64,000 bases of DNA from JAGMES01 sp023128035 (GCA_030627905.1 DAOVRZ010000010.1:14879-78878), one strand, 5' to 3'. Shown: positions 40,948 through 49,742, counted from the stretch's first letter. Program-made: numbers and translations. Notes: generated from the sequence alone by a model not told the origin.

Positions 40948-42504
40948 TTAATCATCCGTCAACCATGTTTTCAATAATTCAGCAACATCCTCCGGTTTCT
41001 TGGTAATCAAGTCCGTTAACTCCTTACGCATCTCTCTTCGAGCTTTTTCTTCAGGAGTCAATTCACGAGCAGCTGCCAATTCTAAAGCATCTTCCGAAAC
41101 CCTAACATTCTGTTCTTGGACTTTCTTGCTTGACCTTCTAGCCAACCTTAGAATAATCCATAAAATACCAAAACTGATCAAACCACCTACCCCATAGTTG
41201 ATCAATTTCTGCTTATCATCTGCCTTTCTATCCCCCAACGCTGCAATTGCCTGTTCTTCAAGACTATTATCAAAAGACATACCGTAAATTGTTAATTGAT
41301 CACCACGAGATAGATTGTAGCCAATTGCTGATTCTACAATTTTTGTTAAATTCTCAATTTCAGTATCACTCAAATCACTATTTATCACAACAGATACACT
41401 AATATTTTCAACTGCTCCAGGTGCGATGATCTGCTTAACTTGTCGCTGATTCACTTCATAATTAATGGTATTTGTATTTTTTGAATAAGTAGAATTAGTA
41501 TCAGTTGCATCTTCTGCCTGATATTGAGGGATATTAGATTCGCTTCCAGGTACTCCACCTGATGTACCACCTGTCCCTTCAAACTTTTCTTCATACTTCT
41601 GTTCGCTTCTAACAATGCCTTCATCACCTGTAACTGGCTCATAAATCGTCTCAACCAATTCTTTTGAATCAAAATTTAATTGAGCAGAAACGGTTATTAC
41701 AACATTACTAGGGCCACCGTACATCTTACCCATCATCTGAGTTAAGCTTCTTCGAATCTTTTCCTCATACTGAGCCTGTGCTTGAAATTGATTTGATGTC
41801 TGTTGAGCAATAGATGAATCTAGAGACGAAAAAGCTTCTGAAAGGATATTACCGTTAGTATCAATTATTGTAACATTTTCAGGCAGCAATCCTTCTACAC
41901 CACCTGCAATCATATGAGTTATGGCAGCAATATTTTGTTGAGTTAAACTTCTACCTGGATATATTTTAACTAAGACAGATGCTGTGGCAAACTTCTCCTC
42001 ATCTAAGAATAAACTTTGTTCAGGGATAGAGATATTTACCTTAGCAAATTCTATACTATCTAATAATTCAATCGATCTAGTCAGTTCACCTGAAACAGCT
42101 CTGGCATATTGAATACGGCGTTCCTTATCTGTCATCCCCAACTGGGTCTTATCAAAAATTTCAAACCCAATCGACCCACCTCGGGGAGTTAACCCTGCTC
42201 CAGCTATATCTAGACGGGTTTGATGCAAATTATTCTGTGGAACCAATATTTTGGAACCACCTGCATCTAACTCGTAATCAATCCCTGATTCTTTTAACCA
42301 ATTAACAACATTACTTGCATCATTTTCGGATAAATTTGAGTATAATGGGACATATTGGGGATTGCTAGCCCAATTAACTAAAAAGACTAATCCTATTATT
42401 AGAGCAAATAGTAATGTCCCTAATAATATTTTCATCTGATTATCTAATCCCTTCCATATATTCAGGAACTGATCTTTTAGTTGCTTTAACCATTCCATAT
42501 ACAT
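40948..42504 (-). CDS. fliF: FliF, MS-ring protein
   Basis: FliF builds the MS ring in the inner membrane. The 518 residues have a first membrane helix (MKILLGTLLFALIIGLVFLV), ring-building motifs (GLTPRGGSIGFEIFDKTQLG, RIQYARAVSGELTRSIELLD, SVLVKIYPGRSLTQQNIAAI), a second helix (LINYGVGGLISFGILWIILR) and a C-terminal FliG-binding tail (KKPEDVAELLKTWLTDD). It starts after AAGG, 19 bases downstream of fliE. Confidence 0.96.
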   Translation of the reverse strand: MYMEWLKQLKDQFLNIWKGLDNQMKILLGTLLFALIIGLVFLVNWASNPQYVPLYSNLSENDASNVVNWLKESGIDYELDAGGSKILVPQNNLHQTRLDIAGAGLTPRGGSIGFEIFDKTQLGMTDKERRIQYARAVSGELTRSIELLDSIEFAKVNISIPEQSLFLDEEKFATASVLVKIYPGRSLTQQNIAAITHMIAGGVEGLLPENVTIIDTNGNILSEAFSSLDSSIAQQTSNQFQAQAQYEEKIRRSLTQMMGKMYGGPSNVVITVSAQLNFDSKELVETIYEPVTGDEGIVRSEQKYEEKFEGTGGTSGGVPGSESNIPQYQAEDATDTNSTYSKNTNTINYEVNQRQVKQIIAPGAVENISVSVVINSDLSDTEIENLTKIVESAIGYNLSRGDQLTIYGMSFDNSLEEQAIAALGDRKADDKQKLINYGVGGLISFGILWIILRLARRSSKKVQEQNVRVSEDALELAAARELTPEEKARREMRKELTDLITKKPEDVAELLKTWLTDD

Positions 42505-42523
42505 TCCAACCTTCCCTTAGACA

Positions 42524-42811
42524 TTAAAACTGCAATCTCATAATTTCTTTATATGCATCTACAACCTTGTTGCGAATGGCCAAAGTAAGATCCATAGCAA
42601 GTTTCGCCTGTTCAGTAGCAATAGTAACCTGATGAATGTTATCAATTTCTCCAATAGCAAATTTTTCAGCAATCACATCTGCATTAATTTGGGAATTATT
42701 TACTTCCTGAACAGCCTGCTTAAGTAAATCAGCAAATCCTGTACCTGTATTTTTATTCACTTTCTCCGAACCTGTAATTGCAATATTCGGCTGTATGTTA
42801 TGTACTCGCAT
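42524..42811 (-). CDS. fliE: FliE, MS-ring/rod junction protein
   Basis: FliE is the adapter between MS ring and rod. It has 95 residues with FADLLKQAVQEVNNSQINAD and the conserved C-terminus TIATEQAKLAMDLTLAIRNK with VVDAYKEIMRLQF. It follows flgC as the third gene of the operon. Confidence 0.95.
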   Translation of the reverse strand: MRVHNIQPNIAITGSEKVNKNTGTGFADLLKQAVQEVNNSQINADVIAEKFAIGEIDNIHQVTIATEQAKLAMDLTLAIRNKVVDAYKEIMRLQF

Positions 42812-42844
42812 CTAGAAAACCTCCTTTTTTACCTTCATCAATTA

Positions 42845-43285
42845 TTAGCCACGACCAATTTCTAAAGCCTTCATAGCCATACTCTTTGCAGAGTTCAAAG
42901 CAGTAACATTTGCCTCATATGCCCTAGTAGCTTCAATCATATCTACCATCTCTGATACTAAATTAATATTTGGCATCGCCACATATCCATCCTCATTTGC
43001 ATCAGGATGTTCTGGGTTATAAACCAATTTAGGAGAAGTCATATCGCTTTTAATTTCAACAACATGAACTCCAGTACCTACTCTTGATCGAACATCTTCT
43101 GTAGAATTAGGAATAACAAACTTAGGTTTACGTTCAGCAAAAACTGCCATCTGTCTCTTATAAGGGCCTCCTTCGGGTGTACGGGTAGTATTAATATTTG
43201 CAATATTATTTGAGTGAATGTCCATCCTCAATCTTTGAGCAGTTAAGGCAGATGCACTTATATTAAACGAATTAAACAAGGACAT
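42845..43285 (-). CDS. flgC: Proximal rod protein FlgC
   Basis: FlgC has 146 residues: N-terminal MSLFNSFNISASALTAQRLR with MDIHSNNIANINTTRTPEGG, and C-terminal NLVSEMVDMIEATRAYEANV. It is directly fused in reading order with flgB: the flgC ATG touches the flgB stop. Confidence 0.96.
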   Translation of the reverse strand: MSLFNSFNISASALTAQRLRMDIHSNNIANINTTRTPEGGPYKRQMAVFAERKPKFVIPNSTEDVRSRVGTGVHVVEIKSDMTSPKLVYNPEHPDANEDGYVAMPNINLVSEMVDMIEATRAYEANVTALNSAKSMAMKALEIGRG

Positions 43286-43710
43286 TAACGATCACCTCCC
43301 TTAGAAATAACCTGACTAATTTTTTTATATTTTGCGGCCACTGTACTCACTAACGTATTATAATAAATCGTATTTTCGGCCATTTTTGCCATCTCTACAT
43401 CTACATTCACATTGTTTCCATCTGCACGCACCTGACCTGAGGTCTGAGAAACCTGAAACCCTCCATTAAAATCAGAACCATATCCAGTACCAGCTAAATG
43501 ATGAGAGTTAGTCTTTGCTAATGATAGAGAATCCAACGAAAATGGTTCGTTCATATTAGATTTAAGTTGTGAATAAAATTTTACATCCTGTCCTTTAAAG
43601 TTAGGAGTATCAACATTCGCTAGATTATTTGCTAAAATCTTTTGTCGAAGGGCAGAGCCATCCAATCCGGTTCCCAAAACTTTCAAAGTATTATCTAGTT
43701 TATCCCACAT
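43285..43710 (-). CDS. flgB: Proximal rod protein FlgB, first gene of the operon
   Basis: FlgB has 141 residues: SALRQKILANNLANVDTPNF and the C-terminal MAKMAENTIYYNTLVSTVAA. It starts after GGGGGAGAG. It is the first gene of the flagellar operon, about 130 bases downstream of the SigH-like promoter at 43849-43877. The leader can form an AAGTAATC/GATTACTT stem and a CCTATT/AATAGG hairpin. Confidence 0.96.
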   Translation of the reverse strand: MWDKLDNTLKVLGTGLDGSALRQKILANNLANVDTPNFKGQDVKFYSQLKSNMNEPFSLDSLSLAKTNSHHLAGTGYGSDFNGGFQVSQTSGQVRADGNNVNVDVEMAKMAENTIYYNTLVSTVAAKYKKISQVISKGGDR

Positions 43711-43848
43711 ATTCTCTCCCCCTTTATATCATAAAACCTATTCCCTTAACGAAATAGGCTAACTGAACGCCCGTCCAATACTAAGTAATCACTCTCGAAA
43801 ATTTTAGACAAATCTCCCAGTCACAAACTAAGAGATTACTTTAATTGT

Positions 43849-43877
43849 ATATTCTACATAGTACACTAATTTCCTTC
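43849..43877 (-). promoter_or_regulatory. SigH-type promoter of the flagellar operon
   Basis: On the minus strand GAAGGAAAT (43877-43869), 11 bases, GTAGAATAT (43857-43849) fit the sigma-H consensus RnAGGAWWW-N11/12-RnnGAATWW at every defined position. Transcription would start near 43842. A TACAAT sequence nearby could be a sigma-A -10 box, but it has no good -35 at the right distance. The gap 43711-44139 also holds a palindrome (43944-43957) and the rfbB promoter. Confidence 0.6.
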
Positions 43878-43943
43878 ACATTTACTGATTATTACACCAA
43901 ATTGCTTCCGATATTGAGACTATAGACCTATGAATATATTATT

Positions 43944-43957
43944 TCGCTAATTAGCGA
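43944..43957. promoter_or_regulatory. 14-bp palindrome, possible operator
   Basis: TCGCTAATTAGCGA is a perfect palindrome, and with flanking AT/AT bases the symmetry reaches 20 bp with one mismatched pair. It lies between the two divergent promoters for flgB (67 bases away) and rfbB (126 bases away). A dimeric regulator is the simplest reader; which one is unknown. Confidence 0.5.
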
Positions 43958-44082
43958 TATTGTTTTCAACTTAAACTTTCTGTCTATATATAAATTTAAT
44001 ATTTTTCGCGATATTCCTGCTACATCTATAATCATTTTTTATATTATCCTTTATAAATTTTCTCAATTTTACTTTGCTTACT

Positions 44083-44111
44083 TTGACGAATCAACAAGTC
44101 AGGTGTATAAT
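44083..44111 (+). promoter_or_regulatory. Sigma-A promoter of rfbB
   Basis: TTGACG (44083-44088), 17 bp, TATAAT (44106-44111). Transcription would begin about 20 bases before the ATG at 44140. Confidence 0.85.
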
Positions 44112-44139
44112 TAAAATAAAATTATATGGAGTGTCGAGA

Positions 44140-45150
44140 ATGAAAATTTATTTAGTTACAGGTGGCGCAGGATTTATCGGTTCAAACTTTATCAAATATT
44201 TGATGAATAAATACTCAAACTCTATTAAGATTATTAATTTTGATAAATTAACCTATGCTGGAAATCAAAATAATTTAAAAGAATTCAAAAACAGATCCAA
44301 TTATCATTTCATCAAGGGAGATATATGCGATAAGACAATGCTCGAATCAGTATTTGAAAATTACGACATAGATTATATTGTCAATTTTGCAGCTGAAAGC
44401 CATGTAGATCGAAGCATAAAAGATTCTGAATTGTTTATCAAAACAAATGTTTTGGGAGTACAAGTAATTTTAACTATAGCAAAAAAATATTGGACATCTA
44501 AAAATGGATTCAAAAAAGGGAAAAATTTTTTACAAATTTCCACAGATGAAGTATATGGCTCTTTAAATCATGAGGGCTTTTTTACTGAACTAACTCCATT
44601 GAATCCTCACAATCCTTATTCAGCTAGCAAAGCCAGTGCAGATTTATTGGTAAAAGCCTATTTTGATACCTACCAGTTTCCAATAAATATTACTAGATGT
44701 TCTAACAATTATGGCCCATATCAGTTTCCTGAAAAGCTAATTCCTCTAATGATATCTAATTGCCTTGATGGAAAATCCTTACCTATTTATGGTGATGGAA
44801 AAAATATCAGAGATTGGTTATATGTCGAAGACCACTGCAAAGCAATTGACCTGGTTCTTCATAATGGACAAATTGGGGAAGTATATAATATTGGGGGGCA
44901 TAATGAGAAACAGAATATTGAGATTGTAAAAATTATCATTAGAACATTGCAGAAATTTTTGCCTGAAAAGAGTTATATTAATGAAGATTTAATTCAATTT
45001 GTTGAAGATCGAAAAGGCCATGATCGAAGATATGCTATAGACCCAACAAAAATTAGCAAAGAATTAAACTGGGAACCAAATATTACTTTTGAAGAGGGTA
45101 TGAAAAAGACGATAGAATGGTATCTAAAAAAATATAGAAGGGCTTTATAA
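44140..45150 (+). CDS. rfbB: dTDP-glucose 4,6-dehydratase
   Basis: RfbB converts dTDP-glucose to dTDP-4-keto-6-deoxyglucose, the second step to dTDP-rhamnose and related sugars. The 336 residues carry the NAD-binding GGAGFIGSNFIKYL, STDEVYGSL, the catalytic NPYSASKASADLLV (YxxxK), NNYGPYQFPEKLIPLMI and the C-terminal KGHDRRYAIDPTKI. The start at 44140 follows GGAG; the frame is open further upstream but that part overlaps the promoter. It stands alone on the plus strand, and the partner rfbA next to it is truncated, so the pathway depends on genes elsewhere if it works. Confidence 0.93.
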   Translation: MKIYLVTGGAGFIGSNFIKYLMNKYSNSIKIINFDKLTYAGNQNNLKEFKNRSNYHFIKGDICDKTMLESVFENYDIDYIVNFAAESHVDRSIKDSELFIKTNVLGVQVILTIAKKYWTSKNGFKKGKNFLQISTDEVYGSLNHEGFFTELTPLNPHNPYSASKASADLLVKAYFDTYQFPINITRCSNNYGPYQFPEKLIPLMISNCLDGKSLPIYGDGKNIRDWLYVEDHCKAIDLVLHNGQIGEVYNIGGHNEKQNIEIVKIIIRTLQKFLPEKSYINEDLIQFVEDRKGHDRRYAIDPTKISKELNWEPNITFEEGMKKTIEWYLKKYRRAL

Positions 45151-45159
45151 AATAGAGTC

Positions 45160-45966
45160 CTAAACTTTAACATATGCTTGAAAGTTAGGTTCTACACAGC
45201 TATCATCACCCACAAATGTAAGCCCCGCCGATGATTTACGCATTGTAACAACTGGTAAACTTTGACTCATTGCGATCGCTATACTAAAACCTCCACCGAT
45301 CCTATCAGGGTTAATAAAAACGTCACAGATTCTATAGAGTGCTGCTAAATCGTCTTCATATTGAATCCTAATTATTTTGTCATTAAGTAAGTTTTGATAA
45401 TTTTTTTCTAAATAAGATAGCTTAGCTGATCCTACTATTAACCATTTTACATTTGATTTTTTAAGCAAAAATGAATAAATTAAGTCCATATATTTTTCAT
45501 CCATATCATTATCTAATCTATTACCTACTGTAATCAATACGAAATCTTCCTCTGTTAAATTTAAGTCTTCTCGTGATACATTTTTATATGGTTTAGGAGG
45601 GTTAAATCCTGGTTCAAAATTATGTACATGATCGATGTTCAACAAATTATATTTTTCATTCTCTTTTTTAACTCCATCTTGATCTCTAAATAGATATACA
45701 TCAGCGAATGATGAAAAATAACTTATACCCTGAGATAAATATACTATCGGATAATATGGAGTTAATATCTGTCTTGCAAGAGATATTTCACTGGTTGTAA
45801 AAATGACCTCTGGATTAAACTCTTTAATTGCTTTAACTATTGAATGTACTCTTTCTCTTCTTAATATGGATATATCCGAATAGTATGTCTCAATATTTTT
45901 TTCTTTTAAATAATCTGCGTGATCTTCTTTATATATTATTGATTCACGACACATAGTATTAAACAA
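45160..45966 (-). pseudogene. Truncated GT-B glycosyltransferase
   Basis: The 268-codon ORF matches the C-terminal part of a family-1-like GT-B glycosyltransferase: VLITVGNRLDNDMDEKYMDL, KWLIVGSAKLSYLEKNYQNL, YEDDLAALYRICDVFINPDR, IGGGFSIAIAMSQSLPVV. The N-terminal domain is mostly missing: the ORF begins inside a perfect fold-back repeat (45946-45992). The C-terminus stops abruptly at QAYVKV, 10 bases from the end of rfbB. I read it as a fragment left by rearrangement, probably not functional. Confidence 0.65.
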
Positions 45967-45992
45967 TGTTATTGTTTAATACTATGTGTCGT
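45946..45992. repeat. Perfect 22-bp fold-back at a gene-fragment junction
   Basis: Arms 45946-45967 and 45971-45992 are exact inverted copies with only GTT between them. The left arm codes the first residues of the glycosyltransferase fragment; the right arm codes the last residues of the truncated rfbA. There is no T tract, so it is not a typical terminator. A snap-back rearrangement or an assembly chimera explains it better. Confidence 0.75.
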
Positions 45993-46322
45993 AATATTAT
46001 CTCCCAGAATAACAGTAATTGGTTCACCTGCTGCAAAGTTTTCTGCGAGTGCTAACGCATTTGCAATCCCCACTGCTTCTTCTTGTACTTTAAATGTAAA
46101 ATCACACCCAAGTTCTTTACCACTTCCTAAAAGTCGAACAACTTCTCCCATATGTTCCTTACTTGTAATAACTAAAATATCGCTGATATTTGCAGAAATT
46201 AATTGTTTAATTGGATTAAATATCATTGGCTCTTTTCCTACTGGTAATAGGTGTTTGTTTGTAATTTTAGTCAATGGGTAAAGTCTTGTTCCTTTTCCAC
46301 CAGCTAGTATAACACCTTTCAT
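45969..46322 (-). pseudogene. Truncated glucose-1-phosphate thymidylyltransferase
   Basis: The 117 codons match the N-terminal part of RfbA-type sugar-phosphate nucleotidyltransferases: MKGVILAGGKGTRLYPLTKI, TNKHLLPVGKEPMIFNPIKQ, and GDNI (metal-binding Asp). Full proteins have 240-290 residues. After DNI the frame enters the fold-back arm, reads TTHSIKQ and stops. The catalytic C-terminal half is missing, so it should be inactive. Together with the glycosyltransferase fragment and rfbB it looks like the remains of a dTDP-sugar cluster. Confidence 0.75.
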
Positions 46323-46354
46323 GTTTATACACCTCTCATAAAGTCACAATTAAA

Positions 46355-46395
46355 GCATAGAACAAAACTAAACTAATGATCTCTTTGCTCTATGC
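46355..46395 (-). terminator. Terminator-like hairpin after the Leg operon
   Basis: On the minus strand GCATAGAGCAAA (46395-46384) pairs with TTTGTTCTATGC (46366-46355), 12 bp with one G-U pair, followed by TTTAATT. It starts 15 bases after the radical SAM stop codon and marks the end of the glycan operon. Confidence 0.65.
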
Positions 46396-46410
46396 AATTT
46401 TATAGTTACT

Positions 46411-47799
46411 TTAAGTTTGCCTAAAACCTCTAAACGCTACATTTTGCTCAAAATAAAGCTTCTCTGCCACACCAATTGATCTTTCTAATTGATGTTTATA
46501 GTAATTCTCTATTAGTGTCTTATTTGCTTCAAAAAGTAATCTATTAAATTCTTCATCAGAAACCTCTGTAAAATTAACTGTCAATAGGTCTGAATTAATA
46601 TGTTTATTCTCATAAAAATCTTTTACATCTTTTAATAAACCATTTTCAATTGCATGATAGTATAATGGAGAACCTGGATATGGGGTTACTGGTCGAATAG
46701 TTCTCATTTGAGAATGATCATCATATTTTAAGAGAAAATCTACTCCCTGTTGTAATGTCTCAGCATTTTCACCTATGTTACCGTAGATAATATTAAAACC
46801 TGGTGAGATTCCTACTTCTAAAGTTGCTTCAATTCCTTTAATAATCTGTTTAACTGTTAAATTTTTATTCATGACTCTCAGAATCTTATCATCCATACAC
46901 TCAATGCCATAATTAATAAATACACATCCAGCTTTTTTCATAATCTCTAAGACATCAGGGGTCGCAAAATTCAATCTACCATTACATTCCCATTTAATAT
47001 TTAAGTCAGCCTTAATGATCTCTTCACACAAGTACCTTGTCCGATCAGGCGATGACATCAAAAGTTCATCAGAAAAAGCGATATAAGAAATCTGATATTT
47101 TTCTTTTAGAATCCTAATCTCTTCAATAATATTTTCTGGTGATCTAAGTCGAATGCCTGGATCCATTCTATAACAGAAATTACACTTAAACGGGCAACCT
47201 CTCGCAGATAAAACCGGCATACATCTATCACTATTTTTAATATGTGGCATTCTAAGCAAAGAATAATAATCCATTGGAAACAAATCCCACGCTGGAAAAG
47301 CAATTGTATCAATATCTTCAATTAATTCCTGACGTTCAGTTTGAACTAGTTTTCCATTCTTTAAAAAGGCAATGCCCTTTATAGTAGATAAATCTTTATT
47401 ATTCTCGATAGCATCCATTAAATTGACAACTGTAATTTCTCCTTCACCAATAATTACTGTATCTGCATTGGTCTTTTTGAGGAAATATTCTGGTTCAGGA
47501 ACTGGACCATGTCCACCTATCATATAAAATGGACGATTCGGAATTGAATTTATTGCTTCTGAAATTTTAAGTAGCTTATGATATTGATAATATCCACCAA
47601 TAACACTAATGCCAACTACATCAAACTCATTTTCTTTTAGATATTCTACTAAATGAGCTTCCGGATAATGATATTGATCTTGATTATAAATAGTAACGTC
47701 ATGTCCAGCATTACGTAATGCAGATGCAATGTAAGCTAAACCCTGTGGAAACCAATGAATAAATGAATCATTATCATAAACAATTAATAATATTCTCAT
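46411..47799 (-). CDS. B12-binding radical SAM protein
   Basis: The 462-residue protein has an N-terminal cobalamin-binding Rossmann domain (residues about 1-140: FPQGLAYIASALRNAGHDVT, FDVVGISVIGGYYQYHKLL, YMIGGHGPVPEPEYFLKKT) and a radical SAM core with the [4Fe-4S] motif SARGCPFKCNFCYRMDPGI (CxxxCxxC) near residue 205. Class B radical SAM enzymes often methylate unactivated carbon, but other reactions occur. It is the last gene of the legionaminic acid operon, 20 bases after ptmE, so its substrate may be the sugar or the glycosylated flagellin. That substrate is inference. Confidence 0.88.
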   Translation of the reverse strand: MRILLIVYDNDSFIHWFPQGLAYIASALRNAGHDVTIYNQDQYHYPEAHLVEYLKENEFDVVGISVIGGYYQYHKLLKISEAINSIPNRPFYMIGGHGPVPEPEYFLKKTNADTVIIGEGEITVVNLMDAIENNKDLSTIKGIAFLKNGKLVQTERQELIEDIDTIAFPAWDLFPMDYYSLLRMPHIKNSDRCMPVLSARGCPFKCNFCYRMDPGIRLRSPENIIEEIRILKEKYQISYIAFSDELLMSSPDRTRYLCEEIIKADLNIKWECNGRLNFATPDVLEIMKKAGCVFINYGIECMDDKILRVMNKNLTVKQIIKGIEATLEVGISPGFNIIYGNIGENAETLQQGVDFLLKYDDHSQMRTIRPVTPYPGSPLYYHAIENGLLKDVKDFYENKHINSDLLTVNFTEVSDEEFNRLLFEANKTLIENYYKHQLERSIGVAEKLYFEQNVAFRGFRQT

Positions 47800-47819
47800 T
47801 TTGCACCCCCAAATATTTG

Positions 47820-48908
47820 TTACTCCTCTGTCTCTTGGCTAACTGCGATCTCTTCATCTAAAAAGTAAGTCCAATACTCTTCATTTGCTCTTTGATAATC
47901 TTGAGGTTGTCCAATATCCAACCAAAACTCTCTAATTGGAAAAACACCTACACTTTCCTTTTTACCTAAAAGGTTTTGAATCAAATCAGGCATATCATAA
48001 AATTCATTATATGGAATCTCTTTTATAACGGAAGGGCTTAAAACATAAAAACCACCATTAACAAAGAAATGTTGTTTTGGTTTTTCAACAATATTTTCAA
48101 CCCTTTGACCATCAACTTCTAGTACACCATATGGAACAGTAAATTCATACTCAGTGGATCCGATTGTGATTGCATAATTACCTTCAGTATGATAGTCAAT
48201 CATATTCTTAAAGTTTAATTTTGTTAAGAGATCACCATTCATAACAATAAACGGTTGTTTTATTTTTTTTGTTATTAAACTCAATGCTCCAGCAGTTCCT
48301 AATCTCTTGCTCTCTCTTACATATTCAATATTTACATTGAATTTTTTTCCATCGCCAAAGTAATTTATAATCTGGTCTGCTTTATAATTAACACATAAAA
48401 TAAAATTATAAAAGCCATATGAATTAAATTGCCTTATAATTGTCTCTAATATTGGTCTACCCCCAACCTTAAGCAAAGGTTTAGGTGTGTTTTCGGTCAG
48501 TGGATATAATCTACTTCCTAATCCCCCAACCATAAGAACTATATAGTTGTCCAATTTTTCTTTTTTAATCAATTCATTTAAAGTAACAAGTTCATGAACA
48601 ATTCCCTCTTCATCAACCAGCGGAATCTGACTTATCCCTCCAAGACGAAGAAAAATCTCAATCTCTTTTCTATCAGTAACGATTGGTAAACTTTTAAATT
48701 TATTATTCATGGCTTCTCTTATTGGGCCACCTAAATCAATCCCACGTAAAATCGCTCTTCGAATATCTCCATCTGTAACAGTGCCCAATAAACGATGGCT
48801 TGAATCTACAACCAATGCAATCTGCTTAACTCCTTTATCAATAACCGCCATTGTTTCCTTAATTGTAGTATCTGGGGAAACCAGGAGATTCTTAAGATTT
48901 TTTTCCAC
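47820..48908 (-). CDS. ptmE: CBS-domain sugar-1-phosphate nucleotidyltransferase, PtmE-like
   Basis: The 362 residues join two N-terminal CBS motifs (LLVSPDTTIKETMAVIDKGV and RLLGTVTDGDIRRAILRGID; second repeat to about residue 117) to a nucleotidyltransferase domain (VLMVGGLGSRLYPLTENTPK, PLLKVGGRPILETIIRQFNS, VMNGDLLTKLNFKNMIDYHT). This is the architecture of Campylobacter PtmE, the glucosamine-1-phosphate guanylyltransferase that feeds the GDP-linked legionaminic acid pathway. It lies next to legH and the other leg genes. The partners PtmF and PtmA are not in the window; housekeeping GlmS could replace them. Confidence 0.82.
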   Translation of the reverse strand: MEKNLKNLLVSPDTTIKETMAVIDKGVKQIALVVDSSHRLLGTVTDGDIRRAILRGIDLGGPIREAMNNKFKSLPIVTDRKEIEIFLRLGGISQIPLVDEEGIVHELVTLNELIKKEKLDNYIVLMVGGLGSRLYPLTENTPKPLLKVGGRPILETIIRQFNSYGFYNFILCVNYKADQIINYFGDGKKFNVNIEYVRESKRLGTAGALSLITKKIKQPFIVMNGDLLTKLNFKNMIDYHTEGNYAITIGSTEYEFTVPYGVLEVDGQRVENIVEKPKQHFFVNGGFYVLSPSVIKEIPYNEFYDMPDLIQNLLGKKESVGVFPIREFWLDIGQPQDYQRANEEYWTYFLDEEIAVSQETEE

Positions 48909-48938
48909 CTCAGTTACCTCCCTTACATGTTTCTATAT

Positions 48939-49583
48939 TCATTTTCTTGACTTAATCCACTTTGCAGGAACACCAACAACAACACTATCATCTACTACAT
49001 CTTCTATAACTACTGCACCAGCTCCAATTAGCACATTTTTACCAACTTTAACTCCCTGTATGATCGTTGCTCCGATTCCCGCATGACTTAAGTCTCCAAT
49101 TTCAACACCACCACCAATTACTACACCTGGAGCAATATGTGTATGATTTCCTATCGTAACATCGTGTTCTACAATAACTCCTGTATTAATGATATTATTA
49201 TCACCTATAGAGACATTTGCATTTATTATGCTTCCAGCCATAAAAAGGTTACCATCTCCAGCTTTTATATCTTGACTTATTATACTATTTGCATGAAAAA
49301 TATTGATAAAATTAAAACCAATCTCCTTTGCTTTTTTGAACAGAAAAACTCGTAACTTATTATCACCTGTACTTCCAACCGTAACAAAAGCCTTCTTTAT
49401 CTTTATGTCTTGAAATAAGCTGTTTAATAATTCATCAGATCCTAAAATTGGTATATTAAATATATGGCTCTCACTACTATTGGGATCTGTAACACCATAC
49501 ACAATATAATCTTTGTTAAATTGAAAAAATGATAATATATTTTTACAATGTCCTCCGGCTCCGATAAAAACCACTTTTTCCAT
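48939..49583 (-). CDS. legH: Sugar O/N-acyltransferase, LegH/NeuD type
   Basis: About 214 residues: an N-terminal nucleotide-sugar-binding Rossmann part (KVVFIGAGGHCKNILSFFQF) and a left-handed beta-helix of hexapeptide repeats (GDGNLFMAGSIINANVSIGD, GVVIGGGVEIGDLSHAGIGA, VKVGKNVLIGAGAVVIEDVV). The family acetylates the 4-amino sugar in legionaminic, bacillosamine and sialic acid pathways. In this cluster it should make the N-acetyl group of GDP-2,4-diacetamido-trideoxyglucose. The ATG at 49583 is preferred over GTG at 49592. It is separated from legG by a hairpin-rich insertion (49615-49770). Confidence 0.85.
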   Translation of the reverse strand: MEKVVFIGAGGHCKNILSFFQFNKDYIVYGVTDPNSSESHIFNIPILGSDELLNSLFQDIKIKKAFVTVGSTGDNKLRVFLFKKAKEIGFNFINIFHANSIISQDIKAGDGNLFMAGSIINANVSIGDNNIINTGVIVEHDVTIGNHTHIAPGVVIGGGVEIGDLSHAGIGATIIQGVKVGKNVLIGAGAVVIEDVVDDSVVVGVPAKWIKSRK

Positions 49584-49614
49584 CTCTTTCACCGCCAGAA
49601 AGATATTTTAGTAA

Positions 49615-49742
49615 TTTAACGACATTTCAGAAGGCGAAGTCCCCCTCCTCTATAGATGGGGGTAGAAGTATTAGAATAATTTCAAAACTTCAGTGGGAGA
49701 CCACTTCTTGAAGAGGCAAAATCTCCTTCTGAAGTCGTTAAA
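49615..49742. mobile_element. 128-bp palindromic element inside the Leg operon
   Basis: The ends TTTAACGACATTTCAGAAGG (49615-49634) and CCTTCTGAAGTCGTTAAA (49725-49742) are inverted repeats with a 2-base bulge. They enclose two hairpins, CCCCC...GGGGG (49641-49662) and ACTTCAGTGG...CCACTTCTTGAAG (49688-49713). No ORF is present. The hairpin style matches 4839-4904 and recalls IS200/IS605-derived palindromic elements without transposase. It splits the otherwise tight legG-legH spacing. Confidence 0.55.

Noticed and set aside
43881..43925. Sigma-28 promoter on the plus strand near TTCCGATATT
   Set aside because: The -10 is only partial and there is no TAAA at 15 bases upstream.
45946..45992. 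Rho-independent terminator
   Set aside because: The stem is AT-rich, no T tract follows, and both arms code for the ends of gene fragments.
48709..49086. Plus-strand 125-codon ORF across ptmE and legH
   Set aside because: Antisense of two well-supported genes, Thr/Ser-rich composition typical of a shadow frame.
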